A stretch of DNA of 64,000 nt from contig NC_039358.1 of NCBI RefSeq assembly GCF_003573695.1, positions 195,943,323 through 196,007,322 of the forward strand, read 5' to 3'. The notes under the pieces were generated by a model. It was not told where the DNA came from and did not search any database. It worked only from the letters and a program-made list of their open reading frames with translations. Positions 1-11,885 of this stretch are shown here, one piece after another. The translations under genes and the position numbers were made by a program. The stretch is from Papaver somniferum. Its lineage: Eukaryota > Streptophyta > Magnoliopsida > Ranunculales > Papaveraceae. The first letter of the stretch is position 1. Every line of letters starts with the position of its first letter.

Positions 1-3000
1 TTTTAATGACCATTAATATGTTCTAAGGCAATATGTCTAGTAAAAATTGCATTTCTATGTACGTTGATTCAAGAAAATATGAAGGAAGTCAAATTTCACA
101 ATAGAACAAGGATGAAAGATCATGCAGAACTAATCCAAATCCTAACAAATTTCATCTTGTTTAATCAAATATAAAGACAAAGCCAACATAAAAAGAAAGA
201 GTTCATATAAATGTTGAATTTTATATACGTTAACTCAAAAAAGTCTACATGTTTCGTTATAAGTCGGAAATTGATTCCTGAGACTAAATTGTAAACTAGA
301 TAAACTCATCTTTAACAGAAAAAGTTTGAAAAATGTATTGTAATGACAATTAATATGTTCTAAGGCAATACGTCTAGTAAAAATTGCATTTCTATGTAAG
401 TTGATTCAAGAAAATATGAAGGAAGTCAAATTTCTCAATAGAAGAAAGATGAAAGGCCATGCAGAACTAATCCAAATCCTAACAAATTTCATCTTCTTGA
501 ATCAAATAGAAAGACAAAGCCAACATAAAAACAAAGAGTTCATATAAATGTTGAATTTTATATACGTTAACTCAAAAAAGTCTACATGTTTCGTTATAAG
601 TCGGAAATTAATTCCTGAGACTAAATTGTAAACTAGATAAACTCATCTTTAACAGAAAAAGTTTGAAAAATGTATTGTAATGAAAATTAATATGTTCTAA
701 GGCAATATGTCTAGTAAAAATTGCATTTCTATGTACGTTAATTCAAGAAAATATGAAGGAAGTCAAATTTCACAATAGAACAAGGATGAAAGATCATGCA
801 GAACTAATCCAAATCCTAACAAATTTCATCTTGTTGAATCAAATAGAAAGACAAAGCCAACATAAAAAGAAAGAGTTCATATAAATGTTGAATTTTATAT
901 ACGTTAACTCAAAAAAGTCTACACACTTCGTTATAAGTCGGAAGTTGATTTCTAAGGCTAAATTGTAAACTAGATAAATTCATCTTTAACAGAAAAAGTT
1001 TTAAAAATGTATTTTAATGACAATTAATATGTTCTAAGGCAATATGTCTAGTAAAAATTGCATTTCTATGTACGTTGATTCAAGAAAATATGAAGGAAGT
1101 CAAATTTCACAATAGAACAAGGATGAAAGATCATGCAGAACTAATCCAAATCCTAACAAATTTCATCTTGTTGAATCAAATAGAAAGACAAAGCCAACAT
1201 AAAAAGAAAGAGTTCATATAAATGTTGAATTTTATATACGTTAACTCAAAAAAGTCTACATGTTTCGTTATAAGTCGGAAATTGATTCCTGAGACTAAAT
1301 TGTAAACTAGATAAACTCATCTTTAACAGAAAAAGTTTGAAAAATGTATTGTAATGACAATTAATATGTTCTAAGGCAATACGTCTAGTAAAAATTGCAT
1401 TTCTATGTAAGTTGATTCAAGAAAATATGAAGGAAGTCAAATTTCTCAATAGAAGAAAGATGAAAGGCCATGCAGAACTAATCCAAATCCTAACAAATTT
1501 CATCTTCTTGAATCAAATAGAAAGACAAAGCCAACATAAAAACAAAGAGTTCATATAAATGTTGAATTTTAAATACGTTAACTCAAAAAAGTCTACATGT
1601 TTCGTTATAAGTCGGAAATTAATTCCTGAGACTAAATTGTAAACTAGATAAACTCATCTTTAACAGAAAAAGTTTGAAAAATGTATTGTAATGACAATTA
1701 ATATGTTCTAAGGCAATATGTCTAGTAAAAATTGCATTTCTATGTACGTTGATTCAAGAAAATATGAAGGAAGTCAAATTTCACAATAGAACAAGGATGA
1801 AAGACCATGCAGAACTAATCCAAATCCTAACAAATTTCATCTATCTTGAATCAAATAGAAAGACAAAGCCAACACAAAAAGAAAGAGTTCATATAAATGT
1901 TGAATTTTATATACGTTAACTCAAAAAAGTCTACACATTTAGTTATAAGTCGGAAATTGATTTCTGAGACTAAATTTTAAACTAGATAAACTCCTCTTTA
2001 ACACAAAAAGTTTGAAAAATGTATTGTAATTACAATTAATATGTTCTAAGGTAATACGTCTAGTAAAAATTGCATTTCTATGTAATTTGATTCAAGAAAA
2101 TATGAAGGAAGTCAAATTTCTCAATAGAAGAAAGATGAAAGACCATGCAGAACTAATCCAAATCCTAACAAATTTCATCTTCTTGAATCAAATAGAAAGA
2201 CAAAGGCAACATAAAAACAAATAGTTCATATAAATGTTGAATTTTATATACGTTAACTCAAAAAAGTCTACACATTTCGTTATAAGTCGGAAATTAATTC
2301 CTGAGACTAAATTGTAAACTAGATAAACTCATCTTTAACAGAAAAAGTTTGAAAAATGTATTGTAATGACAATTAATATGTTCTAAGGCAATACGTCTAG
2401 TAAAAATTGCATTTCTATGTAAGTTGATTCAAGAAAATATGAAGGAAGTCAAATTTCTCAATAGAAGAAAAATGAAAGGCCATGCAGAACTAATTCAAAT
2501 CCTAACAAATTTCATCTTCTTGAATCAAATAGAAAGACAAAGGCAACATAAAAACAAATAGTTCATATAAATGTTGAATTTTATATACGTTAACTCAAAA
2601 AAGTCTACATGTTTCGTTATAAGTCGGAAATTAATTCCTGAGACTAAATTGTAAACTAGATAAACTCATCTTTAACAGAAAAAGTTTGAAAAATGTATTT
2701 TAATGACAATTAATATGTTCTAAGGAAATATGTCTAGTAAAAATTGCATTTCTATGTACGTTGATTCAAGAAAATATGAAGGAAGTCAAATTTCACAATA
2801 GAACAAGGATGAAAGATCATGCAGAACTAATCCAAATCCTAACAAATTTCATCTTGTTGAATCAAATAGAAAGACAAATCCAACATAAAAAGAAAGAGTT
2901 CATATAAATGTTGAATTTTATATACGTTAACTCAAAAAAGTCTACATGTTTCGTTATAAGTCGGAAATTGATTCCTGAGACTAAATTGTAAACTAAATAA

Positions 3001-6000
3001 ACTCATCTTTAACAGAAAAAGTTTGAAAAATGTATTGTAATGACAATTAATATGTTCTAAGGCAATACGTCTAGTAAAAATTGCATTTCTATGTAAGTTG
3101 ATTCAAGAAAATATGAAGGAAGTCAAATTTCTCAATAGAAGAAAGATGAAAGGCCATGCAGAACTAATCCAAATCCTAACAAATTTCATCTATCTTGAAT
3201 CAAATAGAAAGACAAAGCCAACATAAAAACAAAGAGTTCATATAAATGTTGAATTTTATATACGTTAACTCAAAAAAGTCTACACGTTTTGTTATAAGTC
3301 GGAAATTGATTTCTGTGACTAAATTGTAAACTAGATAAACTCATCTTTAACAGAAAAAGTTTGAAAAATGTATTGTAATGACAATTAATATGTTCTAAGG
3401 CAATATGTCTAGTAAAAATTGCATTTCTATGTACGTTGATTCAAGAAACTATGAAGGAAGTCAAATTTTACAATAGAACAAGGATGAAAGACCATGCAGA
3501 ACTAATCCAAATCCTAACAAATTTCATCTATTTTGAATCAAATAGAAAGACAAAGCCAACTCAAAAAGAAAGAGTTCATAAAAATGTTGAATTTTATATA
3601 CGTTAACTCAAAAAAGTCTACACATTTCGTTATAAATCGGAAATTAATTCCTGAGACTAAATTGTAAACTAGATAAACTCATCTTTAACAGAAAAAGTTT
3701 GAAAAATGTATTGTAATGACAATTAATATGTTCTAAGGCAATATGTCTAGTAAAAATTGCATTTTTATGTACGTTGATTCAAGAAAATATGAAGGAAGTC
3801 AAATTTCACAATAGAAGAAAGATGAAAGATCATGCAGAACTAACCCAAATAATAACAAATTTCATCTATCTTGAATCAACTAGAAAGACAAAGCCAACAT
3901 AAAAATAAAGAGTTCATAAAAAATGTTAAATTTTATATACGTTAACTCAAAAAAGTCTACACATTTCGTTATAGGTCGGAAATTGATTTCTGAGACTAAA
4001 TTTTAAACTAGATAAACTCCTCTTTAACAAAAAAAGTTTGAAAAATGTATTGTAATTACAATTAATATGTTCTAAGGCAATACGTCTAGTAAAAATTGCA
4101 TTTCTATGTAATTTGATTCAAGAAAATATGAAGGAAGTCAAATTTCTCAATAGAAGAAAGATGAAAGGCCATGCAGAACTAATCCAAATCCTAACAAATT
4201 TCATCTTGTTGAATCAAATAGAAAGACAAATCCAACATAAAAAGAAAGAGTTCATATAAATGTTGAATTTTATATACGTTAACTCAAAAAAGTCTACACA
4301 CTTCGTTATAAGTCGGAAGTTGATTTCTAAGGCTAAATTGTAAACTAGATAAATTCATCTTTAACAGAAAAAGTTTTAAAAATGTATTTTAATGATAATT
4401 AATATGTTCTAAGGCAATATGTCTAGTAAAAATTGCATTTCTATGTACGTTGATTCAAGAAAATATGAAGGAAGTCAAATTTCACAATAGAACAAGGATG
4501 AAAGATCATGCAGAACTAATCCAAATCCTAACAAATTTCATCTTGTTGAATCAAATAGAAAGACAAAGCCAACATAAAAAGAAATAGTTCATATAAATGT
4601 TGAATTTTATATACGTTAACTCAAAAAAGTCTACATGTTTCGTTATAAGTCGGAAATTGATTCCTAAGACTAAATTGTAAACTAGATAAACTCATCTTTA
4701 ACAGAAAAAGTTTGAAAAATGTATTGTAATGACAATTAATATGTTCTAAGGCAATACGTCTAGTAAAAATTGCATTTCTATGTAAGTTGATTCAAGAAAA
4801 TATGAAGGAAGTCAAATTTCTCAATAGAAGAAAGATGAAAGGCCATGCAGAACTAATCCAAATCCTAACAAATTTCATCTTCTTGAATCAAATAGAAAGA
4901 CAAAGCCAACATAAAAACAAAGAGTTCATATAAATGTTGAATTTTATATACGTTAACTCAAAAAAGTCTACATGTTTCGTTATAAGTCGGAAATTAATTC
5001 CTGAGACTAAATTGTAAACTAGATAAACTCATCTTTAACAGAAAAAGTTTGAAAAATGTATTGTAATGAAAATTAATATGTTCTAAGGCAATATGTCTAG
5101 TAAAAATTGCATTTCTATGTACGTTGATTCAAGAAAATATGAAGGAAGTCAAATTTTACAATAGAACAAGGATGAAAGACCATACAGAACTAATCCAAAT
5201 CCTAACAAATTTCATCTATCTTGAATCAAATAGAAAGACAAAGCCAACTCAAAAAGAAAGAGTTCATAAAAATGTTGAATTTTATATACGTTAACTCAAA
5301 AAAGTCTACACATTTCGTTATAAATCGGAAATTAATTCCTGAGACTAAATTGTAAACTAGATAAACTCATCTTTAACAGAAAAAGTTTGAAAAATGTATT
5401 GTAATGACAATTAATATGTTCTAAGGCAATATGTCTAGTAAAAATTGCATTTCTATGTACGTTGATTCAAGAAAATATGAAGGAAGTCAAATTTCACAAT
5501 AGAAGAAAGATGAAAAATCATGCAGAACTAACCCAAATCCTAACAAATTTCATCTATCTTGAATCAACTAGAAAGACAAAGCCAACATAAAAATAAAGAG
5601 TTCATAAAAAATGTTAAATTTTATATACGTTAACTCAAAAAAGTCTACACATTTCGTTATAGGTCGGAAATTGATTTCTGAGACTAAATTTTAAACTAGA
5701 TAAACTCCTCTTTAACAAAAAAAGTTTGAAAAATGTATTGTAATTACAATTAATATGTTCTAAGGCAATACGTCTAGTAAAAATTGCATTTCTATGTAAT
5801 TTGATTCAAGAAAATATGAAGGAAGTCAAATTTCTCAATAGAAGAAAGATGAAAGGCCATGCAGAACTAATCCAAATCCTAACAAATTTCATCTTCTTGA
5901 ATCAAATAGAAAGACAAAGCCAACATAAAAAGAAAGAGTTCATATAAATGTTGAATTTTATATACGTTAACTCAAAAAAGTCTACACACTTCGTTATAAG

Positions 6001-8586
6001 TCGGAAGTTGATTTCTGAGGCTAAATTGTAAACTAGATAAACTCATCTTTACAGAAAAAGTTTGAAAAATGTATTGTAATGACAATTAATATGTTCTAAG
6101 GCAATATGTCTAGTAAAAATTGCATTTCTATGTAAGTTGATTCAAGAAAATATGAAGGAAGTCAAATTTCTCAATAGAAGAAAGATGAAAGGCCATGCAG
6201 AACTAATCCAAATCCTAACAAATTTCATCTATCTTGAATCAAATAGAAAGACAAAGCCAACATAAAAACAAAGAGTTCATATAAATGTTGAATTTTATAT
6301 ACGTTAACTCAAAAAAGTCTACACGTTTCGTTATAAGTCGGAAATTGATTTCTGTGACTAAATTGTAAACTAGATAAACTCATCTTTAACAGAAAAAGTT
6401 TGAAAAATGTATTGTAATGACAATTAATATGTTCTAAGGCAATATGTCTAGTAAAAATTGCATTTCTATGTACGTTGATTCAAGAAAATATGAAGGAAGT
6501 CAAATTTTACAATAGAACAAGGATGAAAGACCATGCAGAACTAATCCAAATCCTAACAAATTTCATCTATCTTGAATCAAATAGAAAGACAAAGCCAACT
6601 CAAAAAGAAAGAGTTCATAAAAATGTTGAATTTTATATACGTTAACTCAAAAAAGTCTACACATTTCGTTATAAATCGGAAATTAATTCCTGAGACTAAA
6701 TTGTAAACTAGATAAACTCATCTTTAACAGAAAAAGTTTGAAAAATGTATTGTAATGACAATTAATATGTTCTAAGGCAATATGTCTAGTAAAAATTGCA
6801 TTTCTATGTACGTTGATTCAAGAAAATATGAAGGAAGTCAAATTTCACAATAGAACAAGGATGAAAGACCATGCAGAACTAATCCAAATCCTAACAAATT
6901 TCATCTATCTTGAATCAAATAGAAAGACAAAGCCAACACAAAAAGAAAGAGTTCATGAAAATGTTGAATTTTATATACTTTAACTCAAAAAAGTCTACGC
7001 ATTTCGTTATAAGTCGGAAATTGATTTCTGAGACTAAATTGTAAACTAGATAAACTCCTCTTTAAAAGAAAAAGTTTGAAAAATGTATTGTAATTACAAT
7101 TAATATGTTCTAAGGCAATACGTCTAGTAAAAATTGCATTTCTATGTAAGTTGATTCAAGAAAATATGAAGGAAGTCAAATTTCTCAATAGAAGAAAGAT
7201 GAAAGGCCATGCAGAACTAATCCAAATCCTAACAAATTTCATCTTCTTGAATCAAATCGAAAGACAAAGCAACATAAAAACAAAGAGTTCATATAAATGT
7301 TGAATTTTATATACATTAACTCAAAAAAGTCTACATGTTCCGTTATAAGTCGGAAATTAATTCCTGAGACTAAATTGTAAACTAGATAAACTCATCTTTA
7401 ACAGAAAAAGTTTGAAAAATGTATTGTAATGACAATTAATATGTTCTAAGGCAATATGTCTAGTAAAAATTGCATTTTTATGTACGTTGATTCAAGAAAA
7501 TATGAAGGAAGTCAAATTTCACAATAGAAGAAAGATGAAAGATCATGTAGAACTAACCCAAATAATAACAAATTTCATCTATCTTGAATCAACTAGAAAG
7601 ACAAAGCCAACATAAAAATAAAGAGTTCATAAAAAATGTTAAATTTTATATACGTTAACTCAAAAAAGTCTACACATTTCGTTATAGGTCGGAAATTGAT
7701 TTCTGAGACTAAATTTTAAACTAGATAAACTCCTCTTTAACAAAAAAAAGTTTGAAAAATGTATTGTAATTACAATTAATATGTTCTAAGGCAATACGTC
7801 TAGTAAAAATTGCATTTCTATGTAATTTGATTCAAGAAAATATGAAGGAAGTCAAATTTCTCAATAGAAGAAAGATGAAAGGCCATGCAGAACTAATCCA
7901 AATCCTAACAAATTTCATCTTCTTGAATCAAATAGAAAGACAAAGCCAACATAAAAAGAAAGAGTTCATATAAATGTTGAATTTTATATACGTTAACTCA
8001 AAAAAGTCTACACACTTCGTTATAAGTCGGAAGTTGATTTCTGAGGCTAAATTGTAAACTAGATAAATTCATCTTTAACAGAAAAAGTTTGAAAAATTAT
8101 TCTAATTACAATTAATATGTTCTAAGGCAATACGTCTAGTAAAAATTGCATTTCTATGTACGTAGATTCAAGAAAATATGAAGGAAGTCAAATTTCTCAA
8201 TAGAAGCAAGATTAAAGGCCATGCAGAACTAATCCAAATCCTAAAAAATTTCATATATCTTGAATCAAATAGAAAGACAAAGCCAACACAAAAAGAAAGA
8301 GTTCATAAAAATGTTGAATTTTATATACGTTAACTCAAAAAAGTCTACACATTTCGTTATAAGTCGGAAATTGATTTCTGAGACTAAATTGTAAACTAGA
8401 TAAACTCCTCTTTAACAGAAAAAGTTTGAAAAATGTATTGTAATTACAATTAATATGTTCTAAGGCAATATGTCTAGTAAAAATTGCATTTCTATGTACA
8501 TTGATTCAAGAAAATATGAAGGAAGTCAAATTTCACAATAAAACAAGGATGAAAGACCATGCAGAACTAATCCAAATCCTAACAAA
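1..8586 (+). repeat. 337-bp satellite array, first block
   Basis: About 25 head-to-tail monomers. The motif gcatttctatgta recurs at 49, 386, 723, 1060, 1397 and onward, giving a period of 337 bp. Monomers alternate between variants: one with 'cacaatagaacaaggatg' and one with 'ctcaatagaagaaagatg'. Diagnostic variants recur at multiples of the monomer: 'gccaactcaaaaag' at about 3556, 5243 and 6594 (5 and 4 monomers apart), and 'gcatttttatgtacg' at about 3763 and 7474 (11 monomers apart). This indicates irregular higher-order repeats. Short open frames that cross the monomers are not genes. The block ends in the left target-site duplication of the next element (8573-8586). Confidence 0.97.
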
Positions 8587-8728
8587 AAAAGCCAAATTAT
8601 TTTTTATCTTTGAATTTTTCTCTCTCATGCGAATTTTTCTCTCCAAAAAAATGGCGAATTTTTTCTTTAGGGTTTTCAACTTTCATTAACGTTTTTCCTT
8701 CATTCTAGATCATCTTTGGTGATTTAGG

Positions 8729-10921
8729 ATGGGGGAAAACCCTGATTCAAACGTGAATAATCATGGGAACAATAAGGTATCTTTTGCTGATCTGGTTAAG
8801 GGTAAAAAACCCTATATGTTAACAGATTCAGATTTCTTATCTCTCCCTGAGGCATCAACATATTTGGAAGAACCATCTTTGGTTTTTTCTAATAGTCTTC
8901 TTCAAGAGGGACGTGATATCATTGGGAGATTGAACTTTAAGGGCTTAAAACTTGCTTATGTTCAAAAGAGTTTGGAGGAACCGGTTTCGGTGCTGGAAGA
9001 TGTAAGTTAGTTCCAATGACAAAAGGGTTCTTCATCATAAAGTTAACTTCAGGAGATGACAAGGAACGTGTATGGCATGGTGATACTTGGGTCATACGGA
9101 ATCAACAGCTTAGTGTTTTCAATTTTTACCCAAATTTTGATCCGGAAAGACAACAAACTTCAACAGCTTCAGTTTGGGTAAGTTTCCCTGGTTTGTACAT
9201 TGAGTTATGGACTAAGAAAATTCTTCTTTCCATTGCTAAAATTATTGGAAAACCGATTGCTATTGATCAAAAGACATTGGATCATGATGTTGGAAACTAT
9301 GCTGCGGTTCTGATTGATATTGACTTTGCTAAGTTGATTCCTAGAAGAATTCGCTTGAAGGCAAATGGAAAAGAGTTCTGGCAGTATATTGAAATTCAAG
9401 ACTTAGAGAATGTCAAATTCTGCACTCATTGTAAGTTTATGGGCCACAAATTTGAGAATTTCCTTGCTGCAAAGAAAATTTTGGGAGGTTCTAATGCTGA
9501 AAAGAAGTCACCTACTGTGAACATTAAGAATGGCAAAGAAGGAAAATCAATCAAATCTGTTTGGAAAGAAGTTAGTGAAACTTCCCATGCAGGCCATGCA
9601 GTTAACGTCAATAATGTGCAGAGGCTGGTAAGGAGAGTATAAATTTAGTTCATGAGGTTGCTGTTCATGATGATATTGTGAAGTCTGGGAACGTGATTAT
9701 TGAATCAATTCATGAGAAGTCTGATGATAAACAACTAGAAGAGCAGCTCGAAAAAGCTTTTACTGAGTATCGTGAAGCTCAGATTAAGTTGATGAGATGT
9801 AAAAACAATATTTCAGCCAAAAAAGATCTTGCTTTACGTAATAATTCTGTCCATATTGACAATGCAGATAGTAGACAAGGGAACTCTAGCAAGCAAAGCC
9901 ATTCCCGGACTAATGAAACTACTCAGCAAGAGTCCGTGCAAACTAGGAAAGCTCAGCAAGAGTCCGTGCAAACTAGGGAAGCTCAGCAAGATTCCGTGCA
10001 AACTAGGGAAGCTCAGCAAGAGTCCGTGCAAATTTTGGGAGATCAGTCCGTGCAAACTTTTAAATCCCAGCAAGAGTCCGTGTCTAAAAAGAATTTGGAA
10101 CATATTCCAAATATTCAGTCTGTGACCAAGTATGATTCTGAGTTTATGACCGTGACTAATCCAAACTCAGTTACGGAAACTTCTTCAAATTCCGTGTCCA
10201 AGCTAAATCCAATGCCAAACTCTGTTATGGAAAAGGGTACGACCAGACCTGAGTTTATTTCTAAACCACGGACACCTAAAGAGGATTGGAAAATAGTTAT
10301 GGGTAAGAACTCCCCTAATAAAGGTACATCTTTTAAATTTAAATCTTTTGAAACTCCTTTTATGGATGAGCTTTTTCAAACTGAACTTGTGGTGAATAAC
10401 AAGTATGGTTCCCTAGCTTCTGAGTTAGGCCTTACTAATGATTCTAGTGAGGCTTTGGTAAAGGAGAAAAAAGCTGAGATCATTGCTATGAATTCAAAGT
10501 CTATTGAGGAAATTCGAAGCCGTGAGCATCACAAGGATATTCAAGCAGGGTTGGAGGAAAATGTTTTTGATCTAGATAATATTTTGTCTACAGAGGAACT
10601 AGATGAGGCAAGTACTATTCAACTTGAAGAAGTGCGTGCTAAATTCATTAGACATCCAGATTTTCGACGAGACTACTTAGAGGAAAAGAAGAAGAAAATG
10701 GATAGAATGTCAACAAAAAGAATGTTCAATCTCCTATTAAGCTTGTTCCAAGTGGTAATTATGCTTCAGATGAAAATGAACAGGATTATGACAATGATGA
10801 AACTTATGATGATTATGAAGATGAATTCAAAGAGCACTATGATTTGACTCAAATAATTGATGATTTCATTCCCAAGAAGAGGAATTTTAGAGTTGGAAAT
10901 AAGGGGCGAAAGCGATTTTGA
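8729..10921 (+). pseudogene. E1 ORF1, DUF4283/zinc-knuckle gag-like protein, frameshifted
   Basis: Start at the ATG in ggatgggggaaaacc, the same start as in E8 and near the equivalent one in L1/L2. Three open pieces in different frames (8729-9010, 9016-9642, 9678-10847) cover one ancestral ORF1 of about 720-770 codons. A small deletion removes the FQFSL-equivalent residues, and further indels lie near 8990, 9640 and 10725. The second piece holds the DUF4283-like region (KGFFIIKL, FNFYPNFDPE, ASVWVSFPGL) and a CX2CX4HX4C knuckle whose last Cys is Phe (CTHCKFMGHKFENF). The third is rich in Gln, Ser and Val with 30-bp repeats. The C-terminus, out of frame by then, encodes the SPIKLVPGGNYAS motif, an acidic stretch and a basic tail ending at 10921. 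ORF1 proteins of this type bind the element RNA. This copy cannot make the full protein. Confidence 0.88.
9921..10040 (+). repeat. Four 30-bp tandem repeats inside E1 ORF1
   Basis: Units at 9921, 9951, 9981 and 10011, each starting with gctcagcaag (first unit actcagcaag). They encode a ten-residue unit around QQESVQTREA. Single substitutions separate the first three units and the last third of the fourth diverges. E8 has only scattered SVSK-like motifs at the equivalent place, so the expansion looks specific to this lineage. Confidence 0.9.
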
Positions 10922-11015
10922 TTTTATTAGTTTTCTTCTTTATGCTATTTTTTAGTGCTTAAGAGCTTATTTTATGATTTTTTAGAGTTTTTTGCCCCTT
11001 TGGTTTATGGGGTGT

Positions 11016-11032
11016 GGAGGCCTACCGCCTCC
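11016..11032 (+). other. E1 3'-UTR hairpin
   Basis: GGAGGC, loop CTACC, GCCTCC, about 70 bp before the poly(A) end. The seventh pair found in relatives is lost here (T opposite C). The same position carries a hairpin in the other E elements. Confidence 0.65.
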
Positions 11033-11100
11033 CATTTTGTAATTCTTGTAATTACGTTTTTTTGCTTTAATAAACCATTTTGACCTAGCAAAAAACAAAA

Positions 11101-11690
11101 CAAATCCTAACAAATTGCATCCATCTTGAATCAAATAGAAAGACAAAGCTAACACAAGAAGAAAGAGTTCATAAATTATTGAATTTTATATATGTTAACT
11201 CAAAAAAGTCTACACACTTCGTTATAAGTCGGAAATTGATTTCTGAGACTAAATTGTAAACTAAATAAACTCATCTTTAACAGAAAAAGTTTAAAAAATG
11301 TATTGTAATTACAATTAATATGTTTTAAGGCAATACGTCTAGTAAAAATTGCATTTCTATGTAAGTTGATTCAAAAAAATATGAAGGAAGTCAAATTTCA
11401 CAATAGAAGAAAGATGAAAGATCATGCAGAACTAATCCAAATCCTAACAAACTTCATCGATCTTGAATCAACTAGAAAGACAAAGCCAACATAAAAAGAA
11501 AGAGTTCATAAAAAATGTTGAATTTTATATACGTTAACTCAAAAAATCTACACATTTCGTTATAAGTCGGAAATTGATTTCTGATACTAAATTTTAAACT
11601 AGATAAACTCCTCTTTAACAGAAAAAGTTTGAAAAATGTATTGTAATTACAATTAATATGTTCTAAGGCAATACGTCTAGTAAAAATTGC
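11101..11690 (+). repeat. Satellite between E1 and E2
   Basis: About 1.75 plus-oriented monomers. It begins with the right TSD of E1 (11101-11114) and ends with the left TSD of E2 (gtctagtaaaaattgc, 11675-11690). No gene. Confidence 0.95.
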
Positions 11691-11755
11691 TTTTTTTTTG
11701 CTAGGTCAAAATGGTTTATTAAAGCAAAAAAACGTAATTACAAGAATTACAAAGT

Positions 11756-11774
11756 GGGAGGCTCAAGGCCTCCC
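11756..11774 (-). other. E2 3'-UTR hairpin
   Basis: On the minus strand GGGAGGC, five-base loop, GCCTCCC: seven perfect pairs, about 60 bp before the element's 3' end. Confidence 0.7.
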
Positions 11775-11885
11775 CACCCCCATAAACCAAAGGGGAGAAA
11801 AAAATAACATCAAAAAAATTACTAGAAACTCATAAAATAAGCTCCTAAACTCAAATAACTAACAAAAAAGAAGAAAAATAGGAAC

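Larger units (their letters stand above)
8587..11100 (+). mobile_element. E1: full-length ORF1-only LINE derivative
   Basis: A 2.5-kb insertion in the satellite, flanked by a perfect 14-bp duplication caaatcctaacaaa (8573-8586 and 11101-11114). It has a pyrimidine-rich leader (8587-8728, with ctctctcatgcgaattttt and ctttagggttttc), a decayed ORF1, a 3' UTR with a hairpin, the end tgacctagc, and an A-rich tail. No endonuclease or reverse transcriptase region is present. The leader matches that of E8 in detail and is recognisably related to the leaders of the two-ORF LINEs L1 and L2 around the ORF1 start (gtgatttrggatgggg). Inference: a non-autonomous LINE copied in trans. Confidence 0.9.

Noticed and set aside
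1..8586. CRISPR-like or telomeric repeat array
   Set aside because: The repeat unit is 337 bp without unique spacers, and no TTTAGGG-type tract is present; it is an ordinary plant satellite.
8501..8689. 62-codon open frame running from satellite into the E1 leader
   Set aside because: Chance frame: the first half is satellite translation seen again at 20625, 33928, 39890 and 40227. No conserved protein.
9834..10103. Antisense frame opposite the E1 ORF1 repeats
   Set aside because: Product of the 30-bp repeat read on the other strand; the sense frame matches other ORF1s.
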